This document shows positions 6,701 through 11,832 of a stretch of 11,832 bases of DNA, piece by piece (within the stretch, counting starts at the first letter, position 1; every line of letters starts with the position of its first letter). A model generated the notes under the pieces. It searched no databases. It saw only the letters and a program-made list of their open reading frames with translations, and had not been told where the DNA came from. Made by a program: the position numbers and the translations under genes. Source of the DNA: Patescibacteria group bacterium (lineage in GTDB: Bacteria; Patescibacteriota; Minisyncoccia; UBA6257); contig JAKJEG010000004.1 in NCBI GenBank assembly GCA_022705545.1, positions 1 through 11,832 of the forward strand, written 5' to 3'.

Positions 6701-6953
6701 TTTTATTATCAATTTTTGGCATTTTATCTCTCAAAGAACGAGGGGCCAAATATAACTCTACTCCAATAATTGGTTTAATTCCTAATTCTTTGGCTTTAGA
6801 ATAAAATTCAATAGCACCGTAAAGCACTCCATGATCAGTTAAAACCAAAGAATCAAAACCAAATTCTTTGGCTTTTAATAATAACTTTTCTGGCTGAGCC
6901 AGCCCGTCCAACAAAGAATAGTGAGAATGAGTATGAAGATGAGTAAAATACAT
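3789..6953 (-). CDS. dnaE: DNA polymerase III alpha subunit, short form
   Basis: Catalytic subunit of the replicative C-family DNA polymerase. Its 1054 residues begin with a PHP domain (HLHTHSHYSLLDG at 5-17, LTDHG at 38-42, then TCDNHYL near 203). The catalytic aspartates are in PDIDLD (D397, D399) and KIDILGL (D548). RGSAAGSLVAY (356-366) and RHASTHAAGV (498-507) are also present. A helix-hairpin-helix stretch is followed by a likely sliding-clamp motif QMALF (901-905) and an OB fold (about 971-1054). The protein stops at the OB fold, so the extra C-terminal domain that binds tau in E. coli DnaE (about 1160 residues) is missing. The finger motif usually written FNKSHA reads FNAAHA (738-743). 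The gene is transcribed divergently from rnhB. No Shine-Dalgarno sequence is seen, and the start is supported by the promoter just upstream and the PHP motif at residue 5. Confidence 0.98.
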   Translation of the reverse strand: MYFTHLHTHSHYSLLDGLAQPEKLLLKAKEFGFDSLVLTDHGVLYGAIEFYSKAKELGIKPIIGVELYLAPRSLRDKMPKIDNKNYHLTLLAKNEEGYQNLLKLVTIGELEGFYYKPRVDKQTLKNYSRGLIALSGCAQGEIPRLILNNHLEKAKEISQEYQEIFEGNFYLELQHHPELKEQSKINQGLLQLSKELGIPAVVTCDNHYLNKEDKKAHEVLLAVQTNSFLEEGERFSMAQMDLHFKSPEEVINDFKDYPFLFDNIKKIVDECNLELKLGQVILPHFEVPSNKDSFEYLKELAYERFPLYYSNDDLKAKERLEYELEVIKKTGFADYFLIINDIIKFARENNILTNTRGSAAGSLVAYVLSITAIDPIKYNLYFERFLNPERIQPPDIDLDVSDVRRGELINYITNKYGQDHVAQIVTFGIMKARLAVRDVCRALGKPYSLGDKISKLIPFNLDLETALNTIPELKKLAEEDEEANEIITMAKKLEGVARHASTHAAGVIISREPLTNYTPLQHSSRSDKEIVSQYDMYSLEKIGLLKIDILGLANLTIIKNSLRIIKKVYNEEIDLDKISFDDPLVYKLLSKGETIGIFQVESAGMRKYLQQLKPNKFDDLIAMIALYRPGPMEFIPTYIRRKHGLEKIEYLHPKLKSILERTYGICVYQEQLMEIAHEMAGFTMGEADILRKAVGKKIKSLLKDQKVKFVNGMVSNGYSKGLALKIWEWIEPFARYGFNAAHAASYARIAYQTAWLKAHYPNAFMAALLTSDFGNLDRIAIEINECERLKIKVLPPSVNESFAEFGINKETGNIHFGLSAIKNVGVGVANIIQEERQKNGPYKNLTDFLKRLPKQVLNKKTLESLIQAGALDCFGSRELLNDHLEEILKWINKNGSQNSSQMALFKGEEDIYEILKKKYGEPSPDKKRRIGWEKDLLGLYLTFHPLDDYKNILEKMALKIGELSPRDTGKKVRVCGFISKIQMIRTKLGQRMVFTRISDYTNSIEVVLYPSVLENNLSALEEDKVVLVEGRIGQKNGNFQIIGERLEEIKTLDG

Positions 6954-6968
6954 AAGTTAACTCTTTTA

Positions 6969-6996
6969 AGTTTATCATAAGCTTTTAATTTGTCAA
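6969..6996 (-). promoter_or_regulatory. Putative dnaE promoter with extended -10
   Basis: Minus strand: perfect TTGACA (6991-6996), a 16-bp spacer, then TAAACT (6969-6974), preceded by TG one base upstream, which gives an extended -10. The predicted start near 6962 leaves a leader of only about 9 nt before the dnaE ATG. Confidence 0.55.
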
Positions 6997-7025
6997 AAAT
7001 CTCATCAATAAATTTTCAGAAGGCT

Positions 7026-7054
7026 TTGACTTTTGATTGTTGAATTATTAAAAT
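7026..7054 (+). promoter_or_regulatory. Putative rnhB-miaA promoter
   Basis: Plus strand: TTGACT (7026-7031), a 17-bp spacer, then TAAAAT (7049-7054). The -10 box overlaps the first ATG (7053) of rnhB, and transcription would begin near 7061. This favours the second ATG at 7065 as the real start, with an almost leaderless message. It is arranged back to back with the dnaE promoter, about 30 bp apart. Confidence 0.5.
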
Positions 7055-7757
7055 GATTAAAATAATGGATTTAAAAAAAGAGCAAATTTATTTTAAGGGT
7101 GGTTGGGAAAAGATTATTGGTCTTGATGAAGCTGGCCGAGGTTCCTTAGCAGGACCAGTTTATGCGGCAGCAGTAATGATTGAAAAAAATAAATTATCTC
7201 TTTTAAAAAGACAAAAAGAGTATTCTTTTTTAATGAAAAGTGTCAAAGACTCAAAAAAATTGTCACCCAAAAAAAGAAAAGAAATTTTTGAAATAGCCAA
7301 AAACCTCCAAAAGAAAAAAATTATTAATTACCAAATTAGTTTTATCAGCGAAAAAACAATTGACAGAATCAATATTGACAAGGCTGTTAAAAAAGCAATG
7401 GAAAATAATTTAAAAAAATTTCAGTTAACTAAAAAAGAAATTCCGAAAACTTTAGTTTTAATTGACGGCAATAGAATAATTAAATCATCTCTTCCTTATA
7501 AACAGATAGCCATAGTTAAAGGTGATAATAAATTTTTTTCTATTGCCTTGGCTTCAATTTTAGCCAAGGTGAAAAGAGATAAAAAGTTAGAAAAATTAAG
7601 CCAAAAGTATCCGGCATATAATTTCGAGGTCAATAAGGGCTATCCGACTTTTAATCATAAAACTTTATTAAAAATTTACGGTCCTTCATTAATTCACCGC
7701 CAAACCTTTCAACCAGTTAAATATTTAATCAACAAAGATAAAAAAAATGAAGGGTAA
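7053..7757 (+). CDS. rnhB: Ribonuclease HII
   Basis: Endonuclease that cuts the RNA strand of RNA-DNA hybrids and starts removal of single ribonucleotides from DNA. In the 234-residue reading, GLDEAGRGSLAGPV gives D25 and E26, LIDGN gives D138, and KGDNKFFSIALASILAKV gives D158: the four acidic metal ligands of the family. GYPTFNH and the GPS-HR-F-PV signature follow at about 196-222. Length fits the family at its upper end, with a lysine-rich insertion around 45-90. The coordinates use the first ATG. A second in-frame ATG at 7065 (MDLKKEQ) may be the true start, because the proposed -10 box covers the first one. The gene overlaps miaA by 11 nt, indicating cotranscription and probably coupled translation. 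It diverges from dnaE, another replication gene. Confidence 0.96.
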   Translation: MIKIMDLKKEQIYFKGGWEKIIGLDEAGRGSLAGPVYAAAVMIEKNKLSLLKRQKEYSFLMKSVKDSKKLSPKKRKEIFEIAKNLQKKKIINYQISFISEKTIDRINIDKAVKKAMENNLKKFQLTKKEIPKTLVLIDGNRIIKSSLPYKQIAIVKGDNKFFSIALASILAKVKRDKKLEKLSQKYPAYNFEVNKGYPTFNHKTLLKIYGPSLIHRQTFQPVKYLINKDKKNEG

Positions 7758-8670
7758 GAAAAAGAAAATTATCGTCATTCTTGGTCCAACAGCTTCTGGA
7801 AAATCTGACTTGGCTATTCAGCTTGCTAAATTGTTTAACGGAGAAATTATTTCGGCTGATTCTAGACAAGTTTATAAAGGAATGAATTTAGGAACGGGTA
7901 AAGTGGAAAAAGATAAAAAACCCAAAAATCAATATTACTCTCAGGGAGTAAAACACTATCTTTTAGATATCGTTTCCCCAAAAAAATATTTTTCTCTGGC
8001 TGATTTTTTAAAATTAGCCAATAAAGCTGTAGAGGAAATTTTTAAAAAAGGAAAGCTGCCAATTATCTGTGGCGGAACTGGACTTTATATCTCTGCTCTA
8101 ATTGAAGGCTGGCAATTGCCGAAAGTTAAACCAAATAAAAGGTTAAGAGAAAAATTGGAAAAAAAATCAAAAGAAGAATTATTCCAGCTATTAAAAGATT
8201 TAGATCCTCAAAAAGCTAAAAAGATAGATAAAAATAACCGACCTCGATTAATTCGCGCCATAGAAATCGCTTCAACATTAGAAAAAGTCCCAGCCTTAGT
8301 TAAAAAACCGCCTGACTGGGATATTTTAATTATTGGAATAAAAAAAGATCGACAAGAATTAAAAAATCTAATCTCAAAAAGACTAGAAAAAAGATTAAAT
8401 TTAGGAATGATTTCTGAGGTTAAAAATCTCAAAAAACAAGGAGTCTCTTCTCAAAGATTAGAAGGTTTTGGTTTAGAATATCGTTTTTTAAATCGTTATT
8501 TAGAAGAGAAAATTTCTTTTGAAGAAATGAAAAAACAACTTTTAAAAGAAATTAATAATTACGCTAAAAGGCAGATGACATGGTTTAGAAAAATAAAAAA
8601 TGTTCATTGGGTTGAAAAACCAGAAGAGGCCGTTGATTTAACTAAGAAATTTCTCAATGAGAAAGGCTGA
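7747..8670 (+). CDS. miaA: tRNA dimethylallyltransferase
   Basis: Adds a dimethylallyl group to N6 of A37 in tRNAs that read codons starting with U, using dimethylallyl diphosphate. The 307-residue protein has the P-loop GPTASGKS (13-20), SADSRQVYKGMNLGTGK (36-52) with the conserved Asp, HYLLD (70-74), GGTGLYISALIEG (109-121), and YAKRQMTWFRK (272-282) near the C-terminus. The usual IGYKEL-type segment reads FGLEYRFL (241-248), a divergent but recognisable version. The start overlaps the last 11 nt of rnhB, and no Shine-Dalgarno sequence is visible, consistent with translational coupling. It is the only complete gene here ending in TGA; reading through would add just seven codons. MiaB was not seen in the window. 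The gene converges on gatB. Confidence 0.97.
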   Translation: MKGKKKKIIVILGPTASGKSDLAIQLAKLFNGEIISADSRQVYKGMNLGTGKVEKDKKPKNQYYSQGVKHYLLDIVSPKKYFSLADFLKLANKAVEEIFKKGKLPIICGGTGLYISALIEGWQLPKVKPNKRLREKLEKKSKEELFQLLKDLDPQKAKKIDKNNRPRLIRAIEIASTLEKVPALVKKPPDWDILIIGIKKDRQELKNLISKRLEKRLNLGMISEVKNLKKQGVSSQRLEGFGLEYRFLNRYLEEKISFEEMKKQLLKEINNYAKRQMTWFRKIKNVHWVEKPEEAVDLTKKFLNEKG

Positions 8671-8701
8671 TTATTGATTATTAATTATTAATCAATAATT
8701 A
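8668..8701. terminator. AT-only palindrome spanning two convergent stop codons
   Basis: Positions 8670-8680 and 8689-8699 are 11-bp perfect inverted repeats around an 8-nt loop. A G-T pair and a T-A pair extend the stem to 8668-8701. The left edge is the TGA of miaA and the right edge is the TAA of gatB, so one structure can close both transcripts. The stem has a single G-C pair, so it would be weak as RNA. The call of shared bidirectional terminator is inference. Confidence 0.45.
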
Positions 8702-10168
8702 TTGGCTTTCGATTTTTTTCTTAATTAATTCTGATAGTTCTTGAGGATTAGCCGCTCCTTTTAATTCTTTCATTGCCTGACCAATAAGAAATTGCAAAAC
8801 CGTTATTTTGCCGTTTTTAAAGTCCTCAACAGCTTTGGGATTAGCTAATAAAACTTTATCAATTACTTTATTGAAAAGAGATAGATCTTGAATATTTTCT
8901 AATTTTCTCTCTTTGATAATTTTTTCCGGCTCGCCGCCGTTTTTGGCAAGATCAATAATCAAATCTTTAGCTACCCGGGAAGAAATTTTATTTTCTAAAA
9001 GGAAAAAAATAATCTGGCTAAAAGCCTCGGGAGTAATTTTAATTTCTTCTTCTTTTAAATTCGCGCTTTCTTTAACGCCGACTAAATCGGTTGATAAATA
9101 GTTATAAACTAAATGATAATTAGTTTCAGTAATATTTTGATGAACTTGTTCTTTTAAACAACTAATAGTTTTTTCATAAAAAGATTTTAACCAGTTATTT
9201 TTAATCAATAAATTAGCTTCCAAAGAATTAAGGCCATAATCTTTCATTATCCGTTCTTTTTCCTGCCAAGGTAAAATAATATTCTCTTTTAATGATTCAA
9301 TATCAAAACTTTCGAAAACATTAATTGGCGGTAAATCAGGTTCAGGAAAATAACGATAATCGTAAGCTTCTTCTTTTTCTCGTTGAGAATAGGTAATTTC
9401 TTTGAGAGGATCCCAGCCTCTTGTTTCTTGAATAATCGTTTCTGAATTTTCTAATAGTTTTGTTTGCCTTTCTGTTTCAAACTCTATGGCTTTTTCTATG
9501 GCCTTAAAGGAATTTAAGTTTTTCACTTCAACTTTTGTTCCTAATTTTTCCTCTCCTTTTTTCCGTAAACTAATATTAACTTCACACCTCATTTGGCCTT
9601 TTTCCATATCAGCTTCAGAAACCTCTAAATTTTTTAATAAAATTTGGAGGCTCTCGGCAAACAAACGAGCCTCTTTAGCAGAATGAATTGCCGGTTCTGT
9701 CACTAATTCCATTAATGGTCGGCTGGCCCGGTTAAAATCAACCAAAGTAATTCCGTGGGAATGAATAAGTCTACCAGTATCTTCTTCTAAATGAATTCTG
9801 GTAATAGGAATTTCTTTTCCATTTTCCGAATCTAAAAATAAAGGTAATTTACCGCCTTTGCATAAAGGCTGGTCAAATTGAGAAATTTGATAACCTTTTG
9901 GTAAATCAGGATAAAAATAATTTTTTCGATCAAATTTAGAAACAGAAGGAATTGTTGAATTAAGGGCAAGACCAACTTTTAAAACAAATTCTACTGCTTT
10001 TTTATTGATTGTCGGCAAAGTGCCGGGATGGCCTAAACAAATTGGACAGATATTTTTATTGGGAATTTTTTCTTCGGCATCATTTAAACAAGAACAGAAC
10101 ATTTTTGTTTTGGTTTTTAACTCAACATGAATTTCCAAACCAATGACTGGTTCATATTCTTGAGCCAT
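8699..10168 (-). CDS. gatB: Aspartyl/glutamyl-tRNA(Asn/Gln) amidotransferase subunit B
   Basis: Subunit of GatCAB, which turns Glu-tRNA(Gln) and/or Asp-tRNA(Asn) into correctly amidated tRNA. GatB holds the kinase/transamidase site and binds tRNA. The 489-residue protein is full length: VIGLEIHVEL (8-17), a zinc site with C25, C27, C41 and C44, DRKNYFYPDLPKGYQISQ (80-97), the EEDTGRLIH segment, NRASRPLMELVTEP, and the EVKNLNSFKAIEKAIEFE stretch. The C-terminal tRNA-binding tail ends with GQAMKELKGAANPQELSELI. The ATG at 10168 lies two codons before the conserved core. The nearest purine-rich string, GTGGA about 5 nt upstream, is at best a weak ribosome binding site. It follows rplK by 34 bp on the same strand, the position where rplA is usual. 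gatA and gatC are not in the window. Confidence 0.98.
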   Translation of the reverse strand: MAQEYEPVIGLEIHVELKTKTKMFCSCLNDAEEKIPNKNICPICLGHPGTLPTINKKAVEFVLKVGLALNSTIPSVSKFDRKNYFYPDLPKGYQISQFDQPLCKGGKLPLFLDSENGKEIPITRIHLEEDTGRLIHSHGITLVDFNRASRPLMELVTEPAIHSAKEARLFAESLQILLKNLEVSEADMEKGQMRCEVNISLRKKGEEKLGTKVEVKNLNSFKAIEKAIEFETERQTKLLENSETIIQETRGWDPLKEITYSQREKEEAYDYRYFPEPDLPPINVFESFDIESLKENIILPWQEKERIMKDYGLNSLEANLLIKNNWLKSFYEKTISCLKEQVHQNITETNYHLVYNYLSTDLVGVKESANLKEEEIKITPEAFSQIIFFLLENKISSRVAKDLIIDLAKNGGEPEKIIKERKLENIQDLSLFNKVIDKVLLANPKAVEDFKNGKITVLQFLIGQAMKELKGAANPQELSELIKKKIESQ

Positions 10169-10202
10169 AATTCCACATTAATTAATTGATTAATAATTTT
10201 AA

Positions 10203-10625
10203 TTATTCAACTTCAATTCCCATGCTGCGAGCAGTGCCTTCGATCATTTTTATTGCTGATTCAAGGTTATCAGTATTTAAATCTTTCATTTTCCTTAAAG
10301 CAATTTCTTTCAGCTGATCCCGACTAACTTTACTCATCTTCTCTCTTAAAGGGTCAGCTGCGCCCTTTTCTATGCCAGCAGCTTTTTTTAAAAGATAAGA
10401 GATCGGCGGTTCTTTAAATTTCAAATCAAAAGTCCTGTCAATATAAACAGTAACTTCCACCGGGATAATATCTCCCATTTTGTCTTTGGTTGCCTCGTTA
10501 AATCTGGTGCAGAATTCTTGAATATTCAGTCCATGCTGGCCTAACGCTGTCCCAACCGGAGGAGCAGGATTAGCCTGTCCAGCTGGTATTTGAAGAATTA
10601 ATTTGGTTTTTATTGTTTTAGCCAT
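10203..10625 (-). CDS. rplK: 50S ribosomal protein L11
   Basis: Binds 23S rRNA at the GTPase-associated centre, where it helps elongation factors and termination. At 140 residues it has the normal length. The N-terminal domain carries PAGQANPAPPVGTALGQHG (14-32) and NIQEFC (34-39), with the prolines of the thiostrepton-contact region. The C-terminal RNA-binding domain ends with the family signature MIEGTARSMGIEVE (127-140). VGT replaces the more usual VGP, a minor change. It follows nusG by 24 bp in a secE-nusG-rplK order typical of bacteria. The next gene is gatB, not rplA. There is no Shine-Dalgarno sequence. Confidence 0.98.
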   Translation of the reverse strand: MAKTIKTKLILQIPAGQANPAPPVGTALGQHGLNIQEFCTRFNEATKDKMGDIIPVEVTVYIDRTFDLKFKEPPISYLLKKAAGIEKGAADPLREKMSKVSRDQLKEIALRKMKDLNTDNLESAIKMIEGTARSMGIEVE

Positions 10626-10649
10626 TATTGTAATTTATTAAAATTTATC

Positions 10650-11195
10650 TTATCTTTTTTCAACCTGAAGAAAATCTAAATCAATAGGCGTTTCCCGACC
10701 GAATAAAGAAACTAAGACTTTAACTCTTCCTCTTTCTTCATCAATTTCACTCACTTTGCCTTCCTTGTTTTTAAAAGGTCCGTCAGTTATTTTTACCAAA
10801 TCTCCTACTTCCAGATTGACTTTATACTTTGGTTCTTCTTCGCCGATTTTTTTCAATATCTCTTTCATTTCTCCTTCATCAACCGGCCAAGGAATAGTTC
10901 CACTGCCAATAAACCCAGTAACCATTGGCGTATTTCTTACAATGTACCAGGAATCATCAGTCACAATCATATCAACAAAAACATATCCCGGATAGTTTTT
11001 TTCTTCTACCACCATTCTTTTGCCATCTTTAATTTTAACCTTTTTTTCTTTCGGTACCAAAACATTAAAAATTTTATCCTGCATACCAAAGGCTTCTATT
11101 CTTTGTTTTAAATTTCGAGCGACAGCATCTTCGTAGCCGGCGTATGTATGAATAACATACCAATTACGCCCTAAATTAATTTGTTGTTTAGGCAT
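10650..11195 (-). CDS. nusG: Transcription elongation/antitermination factor NusG
   Basis: Binds RNA polymerase and affects pausing, Rho-dependent termination and coupling to ribosomes. The 181-residue protein has an NGN domain (about 11-118) with NWYVIHTYAGYE (11-22), NYPGYVFVDM (67-76) and VRNTPMVTGFIG (86-97). A KOW domain follows from about 128: EVGDLVKITDGPFKNKEGKV (129-148), then FGRETPIDLDFLQVEK at the end. The length is typical and no extra domain is present. The start is only 2 nt after the secE stop codon, with no ribosome binding site, so translation is probably coupled to secE. Order and spacing with secE and rplK are conserved in bacteria. Confidence 0.98.
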   Translation of the reverse strand: MPKQQINLGRNWYVIHTYAGYEDAVARNLKQRIEAFGMQDKIFNVLVPKEKKVKIKDGKRMVVEEKNYPGYVFVDMIVTDDSWYIVRNTPMVTGFIGSGTIPWPVDEGEMKEILKKIGEEEPKYKVNLEVGDLVKITDGPFKNKEGKVSEIDEERGRVKVLVSLFGRETPIDLDFLQVEKR

Positions 11196-11197
11196 AA

Positions 11198-11392
11198 TTA
11201 TTTAATAATAATTCTAACTATATTCAAAAAGAAATAATCCATTACCCCTAAAATTAAAGCAAGAACTAATGATAAAACTAAAACAGAAACAGTATTTTTA
11301 ACAGTTTCCTTTCGAGAAGGCCAATTAACCTTTTTTAACTCCAATAAAGAAGAATGAAGGTATTCTTTAAGGCGAGAAAATAAATTTTTCAT
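11198..11392 (-). CDS. secE: Preprotein translocase subunit SecE
   Basis: Small essential subunit of the SecYEG protein-export channel in the inner membrane. From the ATG at 11392 it has 64 residues: an amphipathic N-terminal helix, the family signature ELKKVNWPSRKETVKNT (18-34) and one membrane segment (about 35-57), the single-span form common outside enterobacteria. An in-frame TTG at 11419 would add nine residues, but these would be encoded by the GCCC-GAAA-GGGC hairpin and T run, so the ATG is preferred. It is the first gene of secE-nusG-rplK-gatB and lies about 34 nt from the predicted transcription start. The sec-dependent proteins at 1259-3708 would be clients of the channel it belongs to. 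Confidence 0.95.
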   Translation of the reverse strand: MKNLFSRLKEYLHSSLLELKKVNWPSRKETVKNTVSVLVLSLVLALILGVMDYFFLNIVRIIIK

Positions 11393-11399
11393 TGTTTTT

Positions 11400-11417
11400 A
11401 AAAAAGCCCTTTCGGGC
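11400..11417 (-). promoter_or_regulatory. Terminator-like hairpin in the secE leader (possible attenuator)
   Basis: On the minus strand GCCC-GAAA-GGGC (11406-11417), with a stable C(GAAA)G tetraloop, is followed by T6 (11400-11405). It lies between the predicted transcription start near 11426 and the secE ATG at 11392. The form is that of a minimal intrinsic terminator or pause site, though a 4-bp stem is short. A termination or pausing control of the secE-nusG operon, possibly sensed by NusG itself, is inference. Confidence 0.5.
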
Positions 11418-11432
11418 AAATTTAACTAAAAA

Positions 11433-11461
11433 ATTATACAAAATAATTTTTTTTCTGTCAA
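11433..11461 (-). promoter_or_regulatory. Perfect consensus promoter of secE-nusG-rplK-gatB
   Basis: Minus strand: TTGACA (11456-11461), a 17-bp spacer with A8 next to the -35, then TATAAT (11433-11438). All twelve box bases and the spacing are consensus, the best promoter in the window. It lies directly after the terminator of the upstream acidic-protein gene. Confidence 0.82.
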
Positions 11462-11474
11462 ATTTTAAAATTCA

Positions 11475-11500
11475 TAAATGGCAGCCGAAGCTGCCATTTA
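11475..11500 (-). terminator. Intrinsic-type terminator after the acidic small protein
   Basis: A perfect 11-bp stem (11475-11485 with 11490-11500) closes a 4-nt loop. On the minus strand the loop is the very stable C(UUCG)G type, starting 29 nt after the stop of the upstream gene. The following sequence is T-rich but broken (ATTTATGAATTTT). The plus-strand side has a cleaner T6 run, so it could act both ways. It separates the acidic-protein gene from the secE operon promoter. Confidence 0.75.
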
Positions 11501-11529
11501 TTTTTTATTCGTCAGTAATGATTTAGGTA

Positions 11530-11727
11530 TTACCAGTTATCATCATCACTCTCTTCTTCATCAAGGTCTTCATCTTCATCGTCTAACTCATCAACCTCTT
11601 CATCCTCTTCTTTGACTTCTTTGTTTTCTTTATCGTTTTCGTCTTCGCTCCAATCACTATCTTCTTCTAATTCATCTTCTTCCATTAAAAGTTTTTTTAA
11701 TTCATCAGTAAGAGTTTGAACTGCCAT
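11530..11727 (-). CDS. Small, extremely acidic protein of unknown function
   Basis: No family was recognised. The 65-residue product has a short ordinary N-terminus (MAVQTLTDELKKLLMEEDEL), likely helical, followed by an Asp/Glu-dominated tail ending in DDDNW. By hand count 36 of 65 residues are acidic (20 Glu, 16 Asp) against 5 Lys and no Arg, a net charge near -31. There is no cysteine, signal peptide or membrane segment. The gene is supported by its own promoter upstream, the terminator downstream and an ATG start with no competing ORF. Acidic tails of this kind occur in RNA polymerase delta subunits and in nucleic-acid mimic or histone-binding proteins, but there is no sequence proof for any of these roles. 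Low complexity makes chance similarity likely, so function is left open. Confidence 0.75.
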   Translation of the reverse strand: MAVQTLTDELKKLLMEEDELEEDSDWSEDENDKENKEVKEEDEEVDELDDEDEDLDEEESDDDNW

Positions 11728-11776
11728 AATAGAATATTAGTTATTTTTTCGACCTCTGTCAGAAATTTTGCCTCAT

Positions 11777-11804
11777 ATAATACAAAATTCTTTCAAAAAG
11801 TCAA
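11777..11804 (-). promoter_or_regulatory. Putative promoter of the acidic small protein
   Basis: Minus strand: TTGACT (11799-11804), a 16-bp spacer, then TATTAT (11777-11782). Ten of twelve positions match consensus. The predicted start near 11770 gives a leader of about 43 nt. An AGAGG string occurs in this leader, but too far from the ATG to be a normal ribosome binding site. Confidence 0.6.
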
Positions 11805-11832
11805 GATTTGATAAAATTCAATTTTCAATTTT

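Noticed and set aside
8208..8432. 74-residue minus-strand ORF inside miaA
   Set aside because: It is opposite a well-conserved enzyme gene and has no promoter or recognisable product.
8913..9686. Plus-strand ORFs at 8913-9101 and 9486-9686
   Set aside because: Both are antisense within the conserved gatB gene and have no support of their own.
10756..10995. 79-residue plus-strand ORF inside nusG
   Set aside because: It is antisense to a conserved gene and its sequence reflects the complement of the NusG codons.
11393..11419. Upstream TTG start for secE adding nine residues
   Set aside because: The added codons coincide exactly with a hairpin and T run, and the ATG at 11392 gives a normal SecE N-terminus.

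Overview
The window reads as a compact, AT-rich chromosome segment of a Patescibacteria/CPR bacterium, most likely Parcubacteria-like. The reasons are short intergenic gaps, almost no Shine-Dalgarno sequences, a short DnaE that ends at its OB fold, a ribosomal protein L11 gene not followed by the L1 gene, and secreted proteins built from Cys-paired Ig-like domains with a 'CCPG' tail. This placement is inference from gene content; no 16S gene is present. All visible genes fit the standard bacterial code: nine stops are TAA, miaA ends in TGA, and no gene needs an internal TGA.

Layout from left to right. Positions 1-983 (minus strand) hold tRNA-Gly(UCC) followed after only 6 nt by trpS, which runs off the left edge. 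Positions 984-1258 are an intergenic island of several inverted repeats, one resembling a dispersed palindromic repeat, plus a likely tRNA promoter. Positions 1259-3708 (minus) are a two-gene operon for exported proteins: a 344-residue protein with three Cys-paired beta-sandwich-like domains and a 462-residue protein with a polyQ/Thr-Ser-Pro stalk and a 24-cysteine C-terminal half. It has a near-consensus promoter just past the dnaE stop. Positions 3789-6953 (minus) are dnaE. A divergent promoter pair at 6969-7054 separates dnaE from the plus-strand pair rnhB-miaA (overlapping by 11 nt). miaA converges on gatB, and the two stop codons lie inside one AT-only palindrome.

Positions 8699-11392 (minus) form a probable operon secE-nusG-rplK-gatB, driven by a perfect TTGACA-N17-TATAAT promoter. 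Its very short leader carries a GC hairpin followed by a T run directly before secE. Upstream lies a 65-residue, extremely acidic unknown protein with its own promoter and a strong hairpin terminator.

Functionally the window combines replication and repair (DnaE, RNase HII), translation (TrpS, GatB, MiaA, L11, tRNA-Gly), transcription elongation (NusG), secretion (SecE) and a surface/export module. The least explained parts are the secreted-protein operon, the hairpin island at 996-1229, the secE leader hairpin and the acidic small protein.
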